A stretch of 64,000 bases of DNA, taken from Malachius bipustulatus (lineage: Eukaryota > Arthropoda > Insecta > Coleoptera > Melyridae). The notes under the pieces were generated by a model, which was not told the DNA's origin, did not search any database, and saw only the letters and a program-made list of their open reading frames with translations. The stretch's first letter is position 1. Every line of letters begins with the position of its first letter. The position numbers and the translations under genes are program-made. Of this stretch, positions 21,748 through 32,506 are shown piece by piece. The DNA is taken from positions 1,240,001-1,304,000 of the forward strand of contig OU342630.1 of NCBI GenBank assembly GCA_910589415.1, read 5' to 3'.

Positions 21748-22630
21748 AGGGTTAGAACTATTTAAAGGGCCACCACAGAGATATCCTAAACCATTGAAGA
21801 TACGAGGTCGGTTAAATTAGAGAAAAGTTGCGCTATTTTGTGGCAATCTCGAACTCGTCAAAACATGCAAGATATCTGTGACCGTTCTGAAATATCCTGA
21901 AAAAACTGAAAAATCGAGAAATCTTATCTTTGCCATTTCTTTCTTACAATTGGAAATTAATAAATAATTTTTCGTAGGCGGTAATTTACATAAGCGGTTA
22001 TGAGTTATTCATCTGACGTTTCAAAAAATTTCAAAGCCGACTAGATCCCAGAGTTTTCATAGTCAACTTTCGGTTTTCTTATGGCCGCCATATTATTTTT
22101 TTATGTCGTTCGATAAGAAAAAAGTAATGTAAACTAAAAATTAATAAACTTCGGAAAATAATAAAAAAAAAAGATTTGTTCTTCTTTTTTTTTCTAAAAA
22201 AATACAATTTTGTAGACCGAATATCAAAAAGAAATTAAAAAACTATAAGGCAAGCAGTATGACTTCATATTGACCTATTTCAGCGAAAAATATTCTGTTT
22301 TTCTTTGAAAAAAGAAGAAAAATTTTCCAATTTTTTTTTCTGAAGTTTATTAATTTTTGGTTTCAATTATTTTTTTCTTATCGAACGACATAAAAAAATA
22401 ATATGGCGGCCATGAGAAAAACGAAAGTTGACTATGAAAACTCTGGGATTTAGTGGGCTTTGAAATTTTTTGAAACGTCAGATGAATAGCTCATAACCGC
22501 TTATGTAAGCCTGCGAAAAATTATTTTTATTAATTTCCAATTGTAAGAAAGATATGGCAATTTAACCGACCTCGTATCTTCAATGGTTTAAGATGTCTCT
22601 GTAGTGGCCCTTTAAATAGTTCTAACCCTG
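21748..22630. mobile_element. Palindromic MITE, family M3 (883 bp)
   Basis: Termini CAGGGTTAGAACTATTTAAA and its reverse complement, TA at both sides, with long near-perfect arms and an A/T-rich centre near 22180. A partial relative lies at 51540-51953. No coding capacity. Confidence 0.87.
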
Positions 22631-22636
22631 TATATA

Positions 22637-23189
22637 CAGAGTGATCAGTAACTCGCGCACTCCGAATACAGGGCGATATATAGCCCAATAATATTAAGGA
22701 TATTCTGAAAAAAAAATTTAATCCAGCGATTAGTTTTCAAGTTACAGAGTTTCCCTTATCCGAGTTTGAAGGTATTTTTTTCAATAACCGTGATAAAAAT
22801 GAATGAAAAATTCAGGTTACTGTAATGTCTGGAACGGATACCATATAAATCATCAATTTTTATCCACAAACCCTCTTTACAGAGGCATTGAGAATGTTGG
22901 AAATTGATACCATACCTAAATCTGAACGAAATTTGAAGTTTGGCAACCGCCTAAACTCAACTTAGAATATAAAATATTCAAATGCCTTCGTTGCTATGGA
23001 AATAAAAATAATAACAATATCATCTAACCCAAACTTATTCACATGTTCAGTGCAGTGTTGCCACCTTTTTTTCAAAAATGGTCATATCTTTGGAAGAAAA
23101 GAACTTACAACAGTGCAGTAAGAAAATTTGCCACACTTGAACAGTGAAGTTCACCGCAGCATGCTCTGAGTGCGCGAGTTACTGATCGT
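22637..23189. mobile_element. MITE, family M4 (short inverted ends)
   Basis: CAGAGTGATCAGTAACTCGC at the left matches the reverse complement of GCGCGAGTTACTGATC at the right, with TA around both. The inside is not palindromic and has no ORF. It abuts M3 directly. Confidence 0.6.
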
Positions 23190-23198
23190 ATATAGATA

Positions 23199-24391
23199 GG
23201 ACAGAGGGTGGGTATTGGGCATTAGTGATGGGCATTTTAGTTCACTGCTTTGATGAATAGTTTGCAGTGAACTAGTTCACCCAAGTGAATAGTTCTTTTT
23301 CATAGTTCATTATGAACTATAGTTCGTTTCTTATGATGATATTAGCTGGCTCTCGGCTGGACTCTATTAGCTATTAAGGAACTGTGAAGGAAGACTTATA
23401 AACTAGAACAGATGTTATTCCTTTATTATACCTACTTTCAGTTAATTTTGGCCTCTTTGTTTCAGTTTCAGTTCACTATTTGTAAACAGAATTCTATTAA
23501 ATTATTATTATTGTTTATAAAATTGATAAATTGGTCCATGATACTGTGATTAGAAAAAACTCTTTAAGAAATAAAGTTAAGAAACAATAAGTACCTAGGT
23601 ACCTAAGTGTCTCAGATTTAGGTACTCTATAATAAGAAAAAAGAATAAAAATCACTGTGTATTTTTAAAAGGTGGTGTGGTATTTTTGTCTCCTAAAATA
23701 TTTTAAGTTTAGGTATACATTATTTGTAATTAATAGGTATAATTTCTATTATTAATAGGTATCCTTATCAATCATTCACTGGTTCGTTATTTTTATTTTT
23801 TATTCCTATTTCCCAATAATAAATAGTGTATTTTTTTATAAAAAAAAATACATTAATAATGAATACATCATTAATAATAACGGATGAAGGGAAAGTCCGA
23901 TTAATTATTATAGAATAAAGACAAGTTTCCTGAAAAAGAGAAACAAATAGTTCGTTCCTTCCTCATTCTTATTATTCAGCCCAAAAGTGATTATAAAATA
24001 ATAACAGTAAAATCACACCACGTGTTTCTCAACGTAAGTGAGTCAGTTCATTTCAGTTTCAGCGTTCCTTTCTTATTCCCTTATTACCCCTACTATTCAG
24101 TTGAATAGTTCGTTCAGTTCATAGTTCATAGTTCTTCCTTAAATGTAAAACCGGTCGCCGGTCGGTCGCTAGTCGGTACTCGGTACTAAACTAACAGTTC
24201 ACAGTTCAAAACGAACTATGAATTATGATGGCAGTGAATAGTTCGTTCAGTTCACTGTAGGTGAATAGTTCTTTTTAGTTCGTTCGTTCATGAACTACAC
24301 ATCACTATTGGGCATTGAGTCATAAGATAGCTATGTAATATTCTTTGCATAGCCGTCTTATGACTCAATGCCCAATACCCATCCTCTGTTC
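23199..24391. repeat. Hairpin element of about 100 bp, split by a hAT-type MITE
   Basis: Without the insert at 23223-24307, the left arm (GGACAGAGGGTGGGTATTGG and on to GATAGCTATG) pairs with the right arm (CATAGCCGTCTTATGACTCA and on to CCTCTGTTC). This gives a stem of about 48 bp with a 13-base loop. Such a perfect small fold is either a tiny MITE or a structured RNA source. Confidence 0.7.
23223..24307. mobile_element. hAT-type MITE with 8-bp target duplication (1085 bp)
   Basis: TTGGGCAT occurs at 23215-23222 and 24308-24315, an 8-bp duplication as made by hAT transposases. Termini are TAGTGATGGGCATTTTAGTTC and the reverse complement of TAGTGATGTGTAGTTCATG. Many copies of GTTCA and AGTTCGTTC crowd both ends, as expected of transposase-binding subterminal repeats. 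No transposase. Confidence 0.85.
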
Positions 24392-24441
24392 TAACTAGTC
24401 GAGTCAAGACTAAGGTTCTGTGAAATATGTATAGATATATA

Positions 24442-25625
24442 CAGGGTGTACGGGAAAATGTGGGAAATCTCTCGGAATCAGATACAACATAAAAAAAAAA
24501 GATGACAAGTTTAAAAGTTACCCTGTGTTAATATTTATAATAATAATATAATAATAATATAATAAAAATATTTATGGCCTGAGCGATGACCTGAATCTTT
24601 TTTAAGTCTTATTTAAATGGTAGGTATACGTCTTCGATAACGGTTATTCCTTTGTTAAATATTTGGCTACATCTGGGGTGCCCCCGGGGTCCATCTTAAG
24701 TCCCCTTTTATTTATGTTTTTCATTAATTTGTCAGATAATATAGTCAGTGAAAAACCTATTTTGCTGATGATGTCTAGATCTTTCGGCGCATTTATAACA
24801 ATTATGATAAGTTAACGTTTCAGGATAACTTGTTCAGATCTGGTGCAATAAGAATAATATGAAACTGAATACTACAAAATGAAAAATAATTACTTATTCA
24901 CGGAAGAGGAACCCAATATTATTTCAATATACGCTCAATGGAACGCTACTTGCAAGGGAAATCGATGCCAGGGACTTGGAGTTAGTTTTGACGGTGAGCT
25001 TTCTTTCTAACGACATATCGATATTACAACAGCTGTTGCATTTAAAATGTTGAGGTTTATTCTGAGAAATACAAAGTCATTTAATAACATAAACTGTATC
25101 AAAGCTTTATATTTAACTTATGTGAGAACCAGGAAAGAATACGCATTCGTAGCTTGGTATCCTCAATATGACTATCTTTTGAATCTGTTCAGAGAAGATT
25201 TTTGAAGGCACTCTGGTTTAGAAGGTTCAACTTAACATTTATCCTCAATGTGGTTTCGATCAGGAACTACTGTTACAGACATTCAGTCTACCCTCTTTGT
25301 TTAATAGACATGAGCCATTTTGCTTGGTATTTCCTTTTAAACTGATTCGCGGCCGGATGTATGCTACATGGCTACTCAGTAACTTTGATTTTAGTGTGCC
25401 TATACGGAATTTGAGGACTCCGATCACTTTTCAACTGCCTATACCACAAACCAATCTTCTTATGAGATCACCGCTTTTCAAAATGTGTTCTTGTTATACT
25501 GTTATCTGTAATCAGTGCGACATTTTTTGCCTTACTCTAGAAATACATATACTACCATCTTGAATTTACTGTAGATGCTCTTCATTTAATTTTAAATGTA
25601 ATTTTAATGCTAATCCTAATTTTGT
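24442..25625 (+). pseudogene. MITE end followed by a decayed LINE reverse transcriptase
   Basis: TA-CAGGGTGTACGGGAAAATG at 24442 is a MITE-type left terminus of about 200 bp. From about 24668 to 25560 a LINE reverse transcriptase can be followed through stops and frame shifts: GVPPGSILSPLLFMFFI at the start, then a LGVSFDGELSF..HI motif near 24980 and a KALYLTYVRT..YAFVAW motif near 25110. It resembles the CR1-like LINE at 44286. It is 5'-truncated and dead. Confidence 0.68.
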
Positions 25626-25849
25626 TTTTAATTTATATTTGGCACACAAATGGACTATAGTGTATTGTTTTTGCTATATCTGTATGAAAAATAATTATGT
25701 AGTAGGTATTGGTTTTAACCTTCAATAATAATTATTAACAAAGTATATTAAATAAAAGTATTTAAAGACACAATTAAATGAGAAATGACTAATAATTGAG
25801 TGGTAACTTCTTTGGGAACACCTTGGCACGATCGAACCCCGTCTGAAAT

Positions 25850-26850
25850 AATAACACGTCTTAATTATTTAAATAGGTTGACCGGACCACGCCGTTGCGT
25901 CCTACCGCTTCGGTGTTTATTCTATACTGTCCTGGCGTGCCCTGTTCCCTTGAGCTTCTCTCCGCAGTCAGATGTGGGGGATAGTAAGGAGAGTGGCTCT
26001 CCACTAACTCACCCTACAACTCGGTCATCATTTTATGTATTCGCGTAGAATGGATCTTCTTCGGCTTCTTCTTCGCAGTCTCGTTTCGGAAGCCCCCATG
26101 ATTTCATTAGGTCGGCACTGGCCTGCGTCTTCCTCGGACCCACTTGGTTACCAATTTTTCTCAATTCATATAAATGTCGTTTCCAATCACTTTGGTAAGG
26201 ACCCATAAATTTCGGAAGTAACTTCGAACAAGCGGCGTACTAGGTTTTTTGAATGGCCACCAAATCTTCTATTTTGTATTTTCTGAACTCTTTTCTCTTC
26301 TTATTGTAGGTTTTAATATTCTCTTTCTGAAGCTTTCCGATCTGTTCTCTGGCATCTTTTCTAAGTTCTTCTCTATTTTCTATAAAACACTTCTAAATTC
26401 TTTTTCTATAACTTCCTGTAATTTTATGTCTTCCGGCCTTCACATCTTCACACCAAAAATAACTTCCTTTTTTCCATGCTTTCTTTCTGCTAGCAGGCAG
26501 GTAACACAATTTGCAAGTATTTGCTAATTTTCTCATCCAGTTTGGAGAACTCTTGATACCTTAACAATCAATCTTTGGTTTCTTTAAGGCAAAATGCCCA
26601 TTCTCATGTGCATTCTTATTTATTTCGTTTTGCATTTTTGAAGGAATCACCAAGAGTCTGCCATCTTGCATTTCTTTATACAATAAATTCATGTCCATAA
26701 CATATTATTCGTAAGGTTGAGTCTTGAGAACGACGCAGATAATCTTCAAATGTTCATCAGCTTGTTTTACGCTGCGCAATCTTTCCAGAAACTCACTTTT
26801 AATGTGCATTACAATCGCATTTCTACTTAGAGCATCACAATGCTTCATTC
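25850..26850 (-). pseudogene. G2 gypsy: RNase H end, integrase zinc part and C-terminal tail
   Basis: On the minus strand DALSRN (end of RNase H) is followed by an HENGHFALKK...CKLCYLPASRKH pattern, the H-H-C-C zinc domain of a Ty3/gypsy integrase. The catalytic core that should come next is missing. The frame goes straight to a charged tail containing EVIEKEF and, near 26200, LTKVIGNDIYM, typical of the region after the core. Many stops. An internal deletion removed the active site. Confidence 0.7.
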
Positions 26851-26868
26851 TAGCACCAGGTCGATGTT

Positions 26869-27142
26869 TTTTTTTTAAGAGGGAGCATCGGTCTTAACTG
26901 TGTAGGTAAGACATAGTCGCTCTACTCTGGTAATTTGGCTTCGAGAATGAACTCATACAGCCACACACTTTTTAAATTATATATATATATTTGCCTTTTA
27001 AAACCTTCGATCACTTGCTTTACTTTTCACAGACTTTCGAAAAGGAATCTGAAAAGTAATAATGCGGGCCGAGGTGAGTTTCGAATCCGCGATCTATGGG
27101 TCCATGGGCCAACGGAGAACTACTAGGCTACGCAAGTCACTA
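26869..27142 (-). mobile_element. SINE-A, tRNA-derived, inserted in G2 (274 bp)
   Basis: The 14-bp ACCAGGTCGATGTT flanks it (26855-26868, 27143-27156). On the minus strand a tRNA-like head has an A box (GCGTAGCCTAGTAGTT) and a B box (GGATTCGAAACTC). The 3' part ends AAGACCGATGCTCCCTCTTA followed by poly(A). The 3' domain is shared with SINE-B at 39705, but the head differs. It would use LINE machinery to move. Confidence 0.85.
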
Positions 27143-27222
27143 ACCAGGTCGATGTTCCATTGAATAATCGAATTCCTGAAGAAATGCCCATCTTGCAACT
27201 CTTTTCGTTTGGCTGCAACTGT

Positions 27223-28400
27223 TTAGGTATTCTTCGCCATGGTCTGCGTGAAAGCACAGCAGTCAGTGACAATTATTTTGAACTTCAGTTCAAGAAGATA
27301 AACTCTAAATTTTTTCAACGCCTCGATCAATGCCAACACTTCCAATGTGTAGCTGTCATACTTCTTCTCAGCATCCGTAGTCTTCTTCCTCATATAATAA
27401 ACAGGGTGTATTTTTCCATTAACATCATCTTTTTGCAATAATACAGCTCCATAATTTCTTTACTGGCATCCGTGTGGACTTCTGTCTCCCTCGCATAATA
27501 ATTAAATATCTTCAACACTGGTTCTTCACATAATTTTTTCTTCAACAGTTCAAATGAATTCTTCTTTTTCAAATTTAAACTTTCTGTCCTTTTTCAATAA
27601 ATCACTCAGGCGATGGTCGAATAATTTGGCACAAACTTCCTAAAGTATCCAGTAAGTCCAAGATAACTATGAATTTGCTTCGTAGTCATGGGTTTGGGAA
27701 ACTTCATTACAGCAGCTATATTTCTCGTTGATGGTCTTATGGATCGGTTTTCTATTTCGTGGTCTAGATATTCAACTCCAGTCTTCATAAATTGGCATTT
27801 TTCCAATTTATTTGTAGTCCATACTCTTCAGCTCTTATCAAAACTGATTTCAATCTTTCAAGTGCTTCATTTTCTTCTACGACTGGGATTACTATGTCAT
27901 CCATGTAAGTCAAAACTATTCCCTTCTGGATCAAATCCTTGAATACGTTGGTAATAAATCTTTGAAATACTGCAGGTGAATTATATAACCCGAAAGGAAC
28001 TTCGAGAAATTCAAACTGGCCTCCAGGTGTCACGAATGAAGTATATTTTAGACTATCCGGCTCAATCGCAACGTGAAAAGATCCTTTTTTAAGACCCAGA
28101 GTGGTAAATAGTTTTGCTTTCGTCAGCTTCTCAATTTGGCCATCAATCACAGGGAGTGGATAGCGATCCTTAAAATTTTCTTATTCAGTTTCACATAATG
28201 AATACAAATCCTCTTCTCACCTGTCCTGCATTTGTCTTTCAACTTCAGCTTGTTCAGAAATCGGTAATCTTCTTGGGGTTTTCTTCACGCAGGGTCTTCA
28301 TCCGTCAATAAAATTTTAATTGAAATATTTGATCAGTGTCCATATCTTGGTTTAGAATTTTTGGTCATATCTCTCACTTCTTTTTCATACCTGGTATCAC
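27223..28400 (-). pseudogene. G2 gypsy reverse transcriptase and RNase H, frameshifted
   Basis: The minus-strand piece 28150-27785 has the RT motif FVTPGGQFEFLEVPFGL and the catalytic LTYMDDIV box. 27806-27606 continues with a FLDHE-like thumb (EYLDHEIENRSI..) and HSYLGLTGYFRKFVPNYS. 27572-27223 holds RNase H (EVHTDAS and KKYDSYTLEVLALIEALKKF). Stops and frame changes separate the pieces. This is typical Ty3/gypsy order. Confidence 0.85.
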
Positions 28401-28462
28401 CGACATCAAGATCCTCGTCGGAAGGTTCAATTGTCAACATGGAATATTCAGAAATTATTTCG

Positions 28463-29250
28463 CTACTGGATTCCTTTATTTTCTTCTGCACACGTTATAA
28501 CTATCTCAGTATCTCTTTCAGTTGACACAATCTCAATTTTGTCAGAATTTGCCACCAGGTATACTCGGTTCAAAATTGGTTTACCCAAAATAACCGTCAT
28601 ATTTAGAGGAATTTTCTCATCTGGTATGATATTATATTGTACTACCGTCTTGAATTTTGTTCCGTCAATTTGCCGGTTAGCTTCGAATTGCCCCAAAGTT
28701 TTTACCAATCCATTTCCAAAACCCGTCAAAGTATTGAGTTTTCTTTCTAATTTTAGAACTGGCAAATCCAAAAAATGTGATAGTGCTATCAGATTAAAAT
28801 CACTACCTGTATCAATAAAAGCACTAGTTTTCATATCGTCTATTTCAATTACTTTATTCATTCCATGATAATCTGCTTCAAAATTTCTAATCTTAAATGT
28901 TTTTTTACGATGTTCGTCTGTTTTTCCTTGTTTATTCATCGCTTTATTTGGACAACCAGTGGCAATGTGACAAAATTCATTACAAGAGAAACACTTTGTG
29001 CCCTTCATTTTATCTCTGCAATTATTTGACTTGTGGTCCACCCTGCCACAATTAAAACATCTGTCTTTAGGTGTAGCGGTTTCTTGTTGCCTTGATCTCG
29101 TCTCAGCTTTTGATTTAAAATAATTTCTTCTTCTCTCTTCACTAGTCTTAAATTTAGAATAAATCTTAAGTTTGTCCTTCAATTCTTCTAAACTTTTGGC
29201 GCCATGTAGAATAATTGCTTTATTTATTTATTCGCCTCGAACTCCTTGTA
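28463..29250 (-). pseudogene. G2 gypsy gag zinc knuckles and protease
   Basis: A 239-codon minus-strand frame (29182-28463) carries two CCHC knuckles (CFNCGRVDHKSNNC and CFSCNEFCHIATGC) and then an aspartic protease with AFIDTGSDFNLI. Upstream to 29250 the gag frame continues with one stop and is cut by the G1 insertion. The other side of the cut is at 38738, where the same gag resumes. Confidence 0.87.
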
Positions 29251-29424
29251 TTATATTATAACGAGACCACTTTGGAAATTTTCTATTAGTTTCTTGAAAT
29301 TTTAATTTCAGCGTTTTGTATGTTTACGTTTTTTTTTTTTAATGGGTTAGTCAATGACACGTTCGTGATAGTTCGAGGCAGGTCTCTGGAATGACGCGTT
29401 GTGAGTTCTGCAATCTACGAGAAT

Positions 29425-31270
29425 CACAACCTTAGGAAATTTTCGATCGATTCAGAGCTGCCAACCTGAAGCTGAATCCAGAATAATGTTCGCTATTCAA
29501 GAAGAAGGTTGAGTTTTTGGGACATACTGTAACTTCCGAAGGAATCCAGACGAAGCCTGAGAGGAACTACTGTACTACCAGGAAAGAATTGTTGGCGATC
29601 ATCAAATCGGTGGAGCATTTAAAAAATTATTTGCATGGGAAGGAATTCCTGATCAGAACAGATCACAGCGCGCTCACCTGGCTGATGAAAATGAAGAACG
29701 TAGAAGGTCAGACTGCTAGGTGGATAAAACGAACACAGCAGTTCAGTTTAAAATAAAACATCGTGCAGGCAGATTACACCAGAACGCTGATGCGTTATCA
29801 AGGAAGCCTTGCGTTAAACGCTCACACTGTGAGCGGATTGAGGATAGCCAGAAGGAAGACTGCGTTCGAAGTATCGTGATCAATGCAGATACAGGATGGA
29901 TAATAGAAACATGCAGGAAACAGCAAGAAAAATACGAAGACACTGGAGACATTTTAAAACGAAAAGAAGAAAATGAGCCGAGACCAACTTGGGCAGAGGT
30001 TTCTCCACGTAGCCTAGAATATAAAGCTCTATCGTCGCAATGGCAGTCCCTGCAAATCGAAAATGGTCTGCTGAAGAGAGCCTGGGAGAATGCCGACGGA
30101 AAGAAGATCGTCATGCAGTTGGTGGTTCCAAGGAGTAAAGTTCCGAAGATTCTCGAAGTGATCCATGGAGGTACATCAGGAGCTCACTTCGGAGTGAACA
30201 AGACCCTAGCAAAAGTTCGAGAGAGGTTCTACTGGGTGAACTGCAAGGACAATGTCGAAGCCTGGTGCCGTAAGGGCGAGAAATGTGCTGCAAGCAAGGA
30301 CCCAAGCAGAAAACTGACAGGCGTTATGAAGCAGTACAACGTCGGAGCCCCCTTTGAGAGGATAGCTATAGACGTAGCAGGTCCTTTTCCGATCAGCGAC
30401 AGCGGCAAATGCTTCATCCTGGTTGTAATGGATTATTTCAGCAAGTGGCCTGAAGCATATGCCATACCGAACCAAGAATCTGCTGCAGTTGCGAGAGTCT
30501 TGGTAGATAATTTAATTAGCAGATCTGGCTACCTTTAGAGTTGCATTCCGATCTAGGACGAAACTTTGAATCCCAAGTTTAGTCTTAGTCTCAACTTGTC
30601 TTTAGTCTCAACTTTAGTCGCAGAAATAAATGTTCAAACTGCTCGTGATAAAAAGAAAGACAAGGACTACACCTCTCCATCCGCAGTCTGACGGTATGGT
30701 GGAACGGTTTAATCGAACAATGGAGGAGCATCTGTCGAAGCGGGTGAGCAACAATCAGAGACTGGGACCAGTACCTGCCTTTATTGCTGATGTCGTACAG
30801 GGCAGTCATCCATGAGACTACGGAGCAGACACCGGCCAAGGTTATATTCGGCAAGGAGATGCGGCTACCCTGTGATTTGGTGTACGGTTCACCAAGCAGT
30901 CCAACATCCGAGATCACAAACTATGTCGACGAATTGAGAAACTCCATGGAGGAAGTGCATTCCCTTGTCAGGAGGAAGATCCAGTTGGCCAGCGATCGAA
31001 TGAAGGCGAGGTACGACTTGAAGGCAAACTCCGGCGGCTTTACAGAAGGAGACAAGTGTGGTTTTATAGTCCAACCAGGAATAAGGGTTTGTCGTCCAAG
31101 TTTATGCCATCCTGGGAAGGGCCTTACACCAATATTAAAGGGATAAACGACGTGGGTATAGGATATAGCGAAGCGGTGCCCCCAAGTGCAAGTTGAAGGT
31201 AGTCAACCTGAATCGTCTGGCACCCTACTGTGGAGACAGCGAATAAGTTCGTTCGAGCGAAACGCTCGAA
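29425..31270 (+). pseudogene. G1 gypsy RT end, RNase H and integrase, broken
   Basis: Starts within the RT end (VEFLGHTVTSEGIQTKPE at 29510-29560). It then skips to RNase H (TRKELLAIIKSVEHLKNYL, FLIRTDHSALTWL), with the start of RNase H deleted. A frameshift near 29750 leads into RAGRLHQNADALSR, then the integrase zinc region, first catalytic Asp (AIDVAGPFPIS, 30370) and DYFSKWPEA. Around 30530-30700 the second Asp region is frameshifted and partly lost, but GMVERFNRT with the catalytic Glu is kept at 30695. 30784-31100 is the C-terminal tail. The same family is seen in reverse at 52500-53255. Confidence 0.82.
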
Positions 31271-31293
31271 AATAGAAGGGGGGGGGGGGGCAG
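31271..31293 (+). promoter_or_regulatory. G1 polypurine tract
   Basis: A purine run AATAGAAGGG followed by ten further G ends three bases before the 3' LTR start TATAATGAG at 31294. This is the plus-strand primer site in gypsy elements. The equivalent site of the reverse copy is at 52498-52517. Confidence 0.7.
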
Positions 31294-31396
31294 TATAATG
31301 AGACCACTCTGAAAAAATTCTATTAGTTTCTTGAAATTCCAGTTTCACCATTTTGTATATTTACGTTTTTTTTTATAATGGGTTAGTCAATGACAC

Positions 31397-31944
31397 TGTT
31401 GCGTCCCGCTTCTCATTTTATACTTTCATTTTTTAATCCTGTCCTTTCCGCGCCCTTCCTTGTGTAAGCTTTTCAATGGTGTTTTACTGGTCATCTACCT
31501 ACAACCGAAAAGTTGGATTAAACAACCCTCAACAAGGACAGTTGCAGGACCTTTCGTCTTTTAGCAGGAAGAAGGACAGGATCAACGCAGAACTCATTCG
31601 CAATTCGTCTTCCGTAGACAACGCATAGTTTGACTTGTCCGTATCTCAACGCAGTGTCTACATTGTTACGTGGCTTTCCGCGTTTCCGCAAGTGTTATTA
31701 GGTATATACCTACGCATTATAATATCCGAAAATTCGCAGTTAACGCAAAGACAATTATTATTTAATACGTGCATCTACTGAGCTATCAAGAAGTTCAAGG
31801 AATTCGATAAGCAGAGCAACTTACCAAACAAAACGTAAGTTTACACACTTTCCTTTACTCTCCGCATTTCATAATTTATCAAATTATTCATTGGTCATCA
31901 GACCCATTATTTTATTCACCGCATTTTCTTAATTACACGCAACA
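31397..31944 (+). repeat. BEL-2 5' LTR
   Basis: TGTTGCGTCCCGC to TTACACGCAACA. The terminal inverted pair is TGTTGCGT/ACGCAACA. It matches 37857-38404 except at two positions. It should hold the promoter, but no clear TATA box can be assigned. Confidence 0.93.
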
Positions 31945-31951
31945 TAAAATT

Positions 31952-31961
31952 TGGTCCTTCG
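31952..31961 (+). promoter_or_regulatory. BEL-2 primer-binding site, tRNA-Tyr type
   Basis: TGGTCCTTCG lies seven bases after the LTR. It is complementary to the 3' end CGAAGGACCA, which fits insect tRNA-Tyr (acceptor stem starting CCTTCG). The tRNA identity is from memory of the insect sequence and needs confirmation. Confidence 0.6.
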
Positions 31962-32506
31962 TAGCAGCATTTTTGAATTCGTCCTATGTTAATTACAATT
32001 TAATGACTTTTTTACGCATGTGATGCAATTATTTAATGTTTTAAAGTTCATTGCATTGGCAAGTTTTATTAAGGTCGCAATACCTATAACACACGCATTT
32101 TGATTCTTCATTATTTCAATAAACGTAATTATTGATTTACGCATTTTACAATTCACGCATTATTTGTTGCATTTTACGTTGTTCGCATATTTCTAATAGA
32201 AACGCATCATCAAGTTGGGTGGTAAATTACTGTTGACCTTGGTCGCACCTGCAACTGAGAGAAGCTCCTTTCTCGCAGTTCGTCATTTATCTCATTTTTA
32301 TGAGGTTTCTTTGAATTCATCTTGAATTTATCCACGGATTTATAAATTCTGATTTTGTTATTTCAGATACCTACCCTATTTAACGCATTTGTCCATTGTT
32401 GCCACTTGGGATTTGTTTTCCTAATTTCCACGCATTTTATTATTTGCAGTTGCATTTAATTTTCAATTCGATATTTCTTATCCTTTTTTAAATTAATTAG
32501 TTCACA

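Noticed and set aside
25297..25563. Separate small gene
   Set aside because: Lies in the 3' part of a decayed LINE, and no domain or conserved start is visible.
27070..27142. Functional tRNA gene on the minus strand
   Set aside because: Same reasons: a 14-bp duplication and a poly(A) tail mark a SINE.
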